From Pyricularia pennisetigena (lineage: Eukaryota > Ascomycota > Sordariomycetes > Magnaporthales > Pyriculariaceae), in contig NC_043742.1 of the NCBI RefSeq assembly GCF_004337985.1, forward strand, positions 4,825,259-4,889,258: a stretch of DNA of 64,000 nucleotides, given 5' to 3'. Below are positions 59,979 through 64,000 of the stretch, piece by piece (position 1 is the stretch's first letter; each line of letters begins with the position of its first letter). A program made the translations under genes and the position numbers. Under the pieces are notes generated by a model. That model saw nothing but the letters and a program-made list of their open reading frames with translations. It had not been told where the DNA came from and made no database searches.

Positions 59979-61495
59979 TGTGTCGGCCGTGAGCTCGTCG
60001 AAGAGATCAGGAGTAGAGGTGAGCGTCGGCCGCGGCACGAGTCGGAAATGTAGCGAGGTGGGGCGGTTCGAGATGGTAGAGTGCGCCGTTTCCCGACGAA
60101 CAGCTGCTGGTTTCAACAGACAGCTCCTTCGGCAGATGTCAAGTTATCCTTCAACTAGTGCGAAGGAGTAGAGCAGAGACGCTGGTGGCGGCGGGTGGTG
60201 GGAATTCGCAGCGCAAGGCTTTACCGCCTTTGGTGGCTCGCAAGGTCCAGGACACCGTAGCTCAGATACAATCTGGTCACAGCGACGGAGCTAGGATGGG
60301 TGTTGGGAAAGCTATGAGTCTTTACAAAAAATTCCGACAGACCGGGCCTGAATCTAGATGAATCTCAACTGCACCGCATGAAGATCATAAATGATGAGTT
60401 GACGGAGACACACGGGTCGAAGCCTCAACTCGCTTCTTGGGGAGAGGCTGCCAGTTGGGAATTGGAGGCAGTTGCGAACACGGCACGCATTCAATGTATT
60501 GCCCTCCACCTTGGCCGCTGGTTGTGGCTACCGTGGTGCGTACTGGGGTATGGCTATCGGCGGTAAGGTATCATGGTGGGGAATGATATGTGGCTTTCTG
60601 TGGCTGATCAACTACGGGGCAATTGGGTTATCTGTGGGGGGCGTACTGCGTGAGGGAGATCACGTGTAATTAGCAAGTAATTCAACCATGAACCCCTCAT
60701 CCGGCCCTACGGGACACAGCACCACCGCAGCTAAGAGGTCCAGGCTGACTCTGCCAAGCGAGGGTATCCCCGAGTCCCTTGCTGGAGACCTAAGGAACAA
60801 GTCACCGTTGAGCTAGCAATGAAACAGCTGGAGCTAGTGATGCATCCTTAGGCACAAGCTGGCCTCCCGTTAGCCTCCATCGGCAACCAGATCTCATTGA
60901 AGAACTGGTAGACCTTTTTTCTACTTTTTTTTTTTTTAACCCCCGTCAGCCGCCAGCACAACAAGCTCAATTCTCAGCTGTAAACTAAGAAAGGTACCGC
61001 CTGGTCCCTTGATTCCCCTCCTGTCTCATAAATGGGGGCTGGCCCTCCTCCCTCCTTGTCCTACTCACATCACAATATGCGCATGTTTGCGTGAAATCCG
61101 AATCGGCGCCCGATTCCCGAGCCGCGCGTCGCTGTTTCCACTCGTTCTCTCGCAGGCCCTCTTTTAGCTTTACCTCTAATATTCGAGGTTCTAGATATTA
61201 AGAATTGCCAAGATTTTCATGAACCTATTCCCACCTCTTTTTTTTTATCCAGAGATATTCTCTTGCCACTGCCGACTTGCATGTCAAATTGGCAACATAA
61301 TTGATGACCACGTTCCCTTCGGTTGACTTGACTCTAATAGTCCGGTTATACATTCCTCCGCATGACCTAGGCTCTCCCTGCTGTGTCTTTCGACGTCCAC
61401 ATTCCACATCGTTTTCGCAGCAAACAAGACGGGCCTAATCTAGGCCTCTACGGCAAACACGCCCAAACAACCACTCTCTTTCGAAACATCACATC
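59979..61495. other. Divergent promoter region SEC24 / small membrane protein
   Basis: 1.5 kb between two start codons. No third gene is supported. T-rich and CT-rich segments (60910-60940, 61240-61260) precede the small gene. Confidence 0.55.
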
Positions 61496-61945
61496 ATGGC
61501 CTGGGGAAAGTCCGCCAAACCGGCAGCTCCGCCGTCTACTATAAGGTGCGTGGGTCAATTATCACCCCAACCTTCAAGGCAATGCGCTGGTCCACGCTGC
61601 CAGTTTACCCAGACTCCCACCTATTCTGCGCGCGCACGCGAGCTAACGTTGAGAGAGAGAGAGTAAACACCTCACTATAGCACTCTCCTTCCCCTAATAA
61701 TCCTTCTCATCATAGTCGGCGGCATCGCCTTTGTCGCCTACCACGTCTGGATCGCCTCGCAAAACATTGGCAAGCAGGCCAGCGCAAAGATGGGCAAGAA
61801 AAACGTCGTGTTTAGCAAGGACGGCATGCGTGTCGGCGTGCGCCACGTCGAGAACGAGCGGTACGTCGACGCGACGCAGAAATGGGTCGTCAAGGCCTGG
61901 GATCACGCAAGTAACTCCAAGGGCGATGGGAAAAAGAGCAAGTAA
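61496..61945 (+). CDS. Small single-pass membrane protein, unknown
   Basis: Not recognised as a named family. Exons are 61496-61545 and 61681-61945 (135-nt intron), 104 residues. The short first exon encodes MAWGKSAKPAAPPSTIR, and the junction codon gives Ser. The second exon begins with a hydrophobic helix (TLLPLIILLIIVGGIAFVAYHVW) followed by a basic, soluble tail with VVFSKDGMRVGVRHVENERYVDATQKWVVKAWDHA. The tail looks conserved rather than random, and it ends in a Lys-rich stretch (GKKSK). A single-pass N-anchored protein of the ER or mitochondria is likely. It is easily missed because neither exon is long. Confidence 0.75.
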
Positions 61946-62938
61946 ACAATAGGGTGCAGGAGGGAGGATGAACGAAGTGCGAACAGCAACCAGAGAGATG
62001 GCCTTGTTGAAAAATACACGCGCCAAGGTCTCTCGTTCAGCCTATTCATTCAACAGACGTTACAACACTCTGTATGCTGGCAGAGGAACAGGACCAGCTA
62101 CGCCATGACGTAGCGACCAACGTTCGGCCTGGTCTATTGCGCATGGTGTAGACTGGACCATTTGGACGGCTTACAATGCGAAGAGGCTTTTTAATGCAGA
62201 AATGGAGTGTGCCTTGACACGCCCCTCGGATATTACATGGACTATCTCTTTCAAGATACCCAGGACCGAGATACATACCTACCTAACCCTACTAGATGGT
62301 TGATGTATTCTATTTGCATCAATTTTTGATGACTGGGAGGCAGGACTATTTCTATTTTATGATTTTATGATATTGAGCCATGGAGGCCCACTGGCATCGG
62401 GGCACAATAGACGATATATTTGATTCCATGATAGTATACGGGGAGTGTATTCCAGTTTGTATTGGATATCTGTCATTTATGAGATATACTAGCAAACTCG
62501 TTACGAGCGTACAGTTTCGTCATATAACAGTTTAGGCTCATCAATGTTCATGTTCCTGAAAGCAGCCTCTGGCTCGTAATGCTCCTCTCCTAAAGGATCA
62601 ACTATAAACACACGTCTTCATCAACCGTAAATATCTATAAAGCCACCCAAAGCACCCACCAAAACTCTCGCTTATTTTATAAGTCCGGTTCCACTTCCGA
62701 TCAGTCGATGACCGGGCCAGTATATACACCACGTAACGAGCATCAGAGTAAACGAGCCCAAAAAAAAAAAAAAAAAAGATTGAACAACAAATCGTACCAG
62801 TTTAACTACTCAAACGCCCCCTTATACCAAGAATCCCCAGTGAGCATGTCATGCAAGAAAACTCCGCCAATCAGCAAAAAAGATGAAGCATAAAACATCG
62901 CAACGACTCGTCCCGTCGACGTTCTCTTTCTTGGCCCT
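61946..62938. other. Convergent 3' region
   Basis: About 1 kb between two facing genes; A run near 62760-62777, A/T-rich sequence, no supported gene. Confidence 0.6.
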
Positions 62939-64000
62939 TCAGACGGCCAGCATCTTTTGGGCAACCCATTGTCCCGATGGTCCAGCCGAGGCCGTCGCCT
63001 TGAGCAGGATTTCTGCCTTGGTTTCGTCCATCTGACGCTTGTGCATCGCTTCGCGCTGCTGGATAGGGTTGAGAGCGTAGCCGTTTGTTGGTGGCGCATG
63101 CCTCGCTGACGACAGCAGCTGCTCCAGGTTGGTTGCATTGGGGTATGGCTGCGCCACTAACCCGTCGCGGCGGATCAGCATGGATGGCAGTCTTATTTGA
63201 AGCTGTATATAGGGTTTTTTTTTCTTTTGTCAATCATGTGTTCCTAGCACCTGGCGCTCCCCCCTGCGCCGCCGCTGCCCAAATCGGTTCCACATCCCAA
63301 AGAGCGATCACTCACCTCAGACAGCATAATGGCATATCTGACACCCAGCTCGTTGCCAATGTACTTGAGACGTCCGCAGACCCAAGCCCGCTGAGCGTCG
63401 GTGATGTAGTCCTGAGAGTTAACGCAGGTCAAAGGCCAGGTGAGGAAGTATCCCGCCAGTCCTTTCATAGTGTCCTCCTCTCCGCACGCGAAACCGGACA
63501 AGTCGTGGCGGTCGATGATCTCCTTGCGCTTCAAGTGCCAGCCGAGATGGTATGGCACGGAAGCAATGATGTCCGTGATGGTATCGACGCAAGTCCTCGC
63601 CGCAGTTGCATACTCTGGCGTTGTCCTGTAGTCCACCGGGGAGACTACCCAGGCGGCGCATCGGACGATGATAGAGGCGAGGATCAGCCTGCAGGTCCGG
63701 CACATGTTGGTGACGCTGGCGGTCCAGAAATCGGGGTACATGTCTACGCGGCCGGGGAAGACATCGGCTTTGCTGTAATCACCGTTCGGAACCTTGTCCT
63801 CCCATGCAACCGTCTTGTATCGCCAGCTTTCGGGCATTTCCCTGAGCCAGGCCTGGGCTTCCTGGTCCACCATTTGCGCCCGTCGAATCATGTCCAGCAT
63901 TAGCTCAATATTTTCGGGTGTCCGCGACATGGTTGTCATCAACCTGGTGACCTCGGCTCGCAGTTCTCCAGTCTTGATGTTTATGCCTTGGCACGTAGCC
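62939..64000 (-). CDS. Fungal transcription-factor domain protein, 5' part missing
   Basis: The C-terminal part of a Zn2Cys6-type regulator (fungal-specific TF domain). Minus-strand exons are 64000 (open, continues out of the window) to 63316 and 63202-62939 (113-nt intron). The intron joins AIMLSE to LQIRLPSMLIRRDG. About 316 residues are visible. Features: helix MLDMIRRAQMVDQEAQAWLREMPESW, WTASVTNMCRTCRLILASIIVRCAAW, KGLAGYFLTWPLTCVN, and QRAWVCGRLKYIGNELGVRYAIML, all typical of the helical regulatory (middle) domain. No DNA-binding cluster is visible because the N-terminus lies beyond the right edge. Target genes unknown. Confidence 0.8.

Overview
The window reads as nuclear DNA of a filamentous ascomycete. 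Nearly every gene carries short spliceosomal introns (65-154 nt) with GT donors and AG acceptors, intergenic regions are long and rich in homopolymers and microsatellites, and the gene families are fungal: class V/VI chitin synthases, a CFEM protein, a fungal transcription-factor domain and a PMK1/FUS3-type MAP kinase. The 356-residue TEY kinase and the paired myosin-chitin synthases suggest a Sordariomycete, probably Magnaporthales. That placement is inference from recalled family sequences, not from a search.

Layout. 1-3.3 kb: a gene for a T5orf172/GIY-YIG-like protein. 3.3-17.5 kb: two myosin-domain chitin synthases transcribed away from each other across a 2.9-kb shared promoter; the right one keeps an ATP-binding P-loop and the left one has none. 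18.7-24.3 kb: secretory-pathway genes (M28 aminopeptidase, single-pass membrane protein, GPI-type sorbosone-dehydrogenase-like propeller). 24.5-28 kb: TAF10, mitochondrial uS19m with a 16-nt exon, and a DUF423 membrane protein. 28.2-30.6 kb: a heptad-repeat coiled-coil protein with 42-bp tandem repeats. 31-44.6 kb: a gene-poor stretch where all but one of the genes encode secreted or surface proteins (214-aa secreted protein, CFEM protein, Kex2-processed Cys-rich protein, CSalpha-beta/defensin-like peptide), plus an APH-like protein with altered catalytic residues. It also holds the longest homopolymers and two of the three assembly gaps. 44.6-52 kb: housekeeping genes TAN1, ERV1, HEM4 and OXR1. 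52.2-53.6 kb: PMK1-type MAP kinase. 57.1-60 kb: SEC24. 61.5 kb: small membrane protein. 62.9 kb to the end: C-terminal part of a fungal transcription factor that runs off the window.

How the genes fit together. The chitin synthases, secreted hydrolase, GPI-type proteins, Sec24 and the MAP kinase all bear on polarized growth, secretion and the cell surface, but apart from the head-to-head chitin synthases (and possibly ERV1/HEM4) the sequence shows no operon-like coupling. The best candidates for little-described biology are the 33-41 kb group of small secreted proteins, the altered APH-like protein and the coiled-coil repeat protein. Exon structures were derived by hand from splice signals, reading frame and family continuity.
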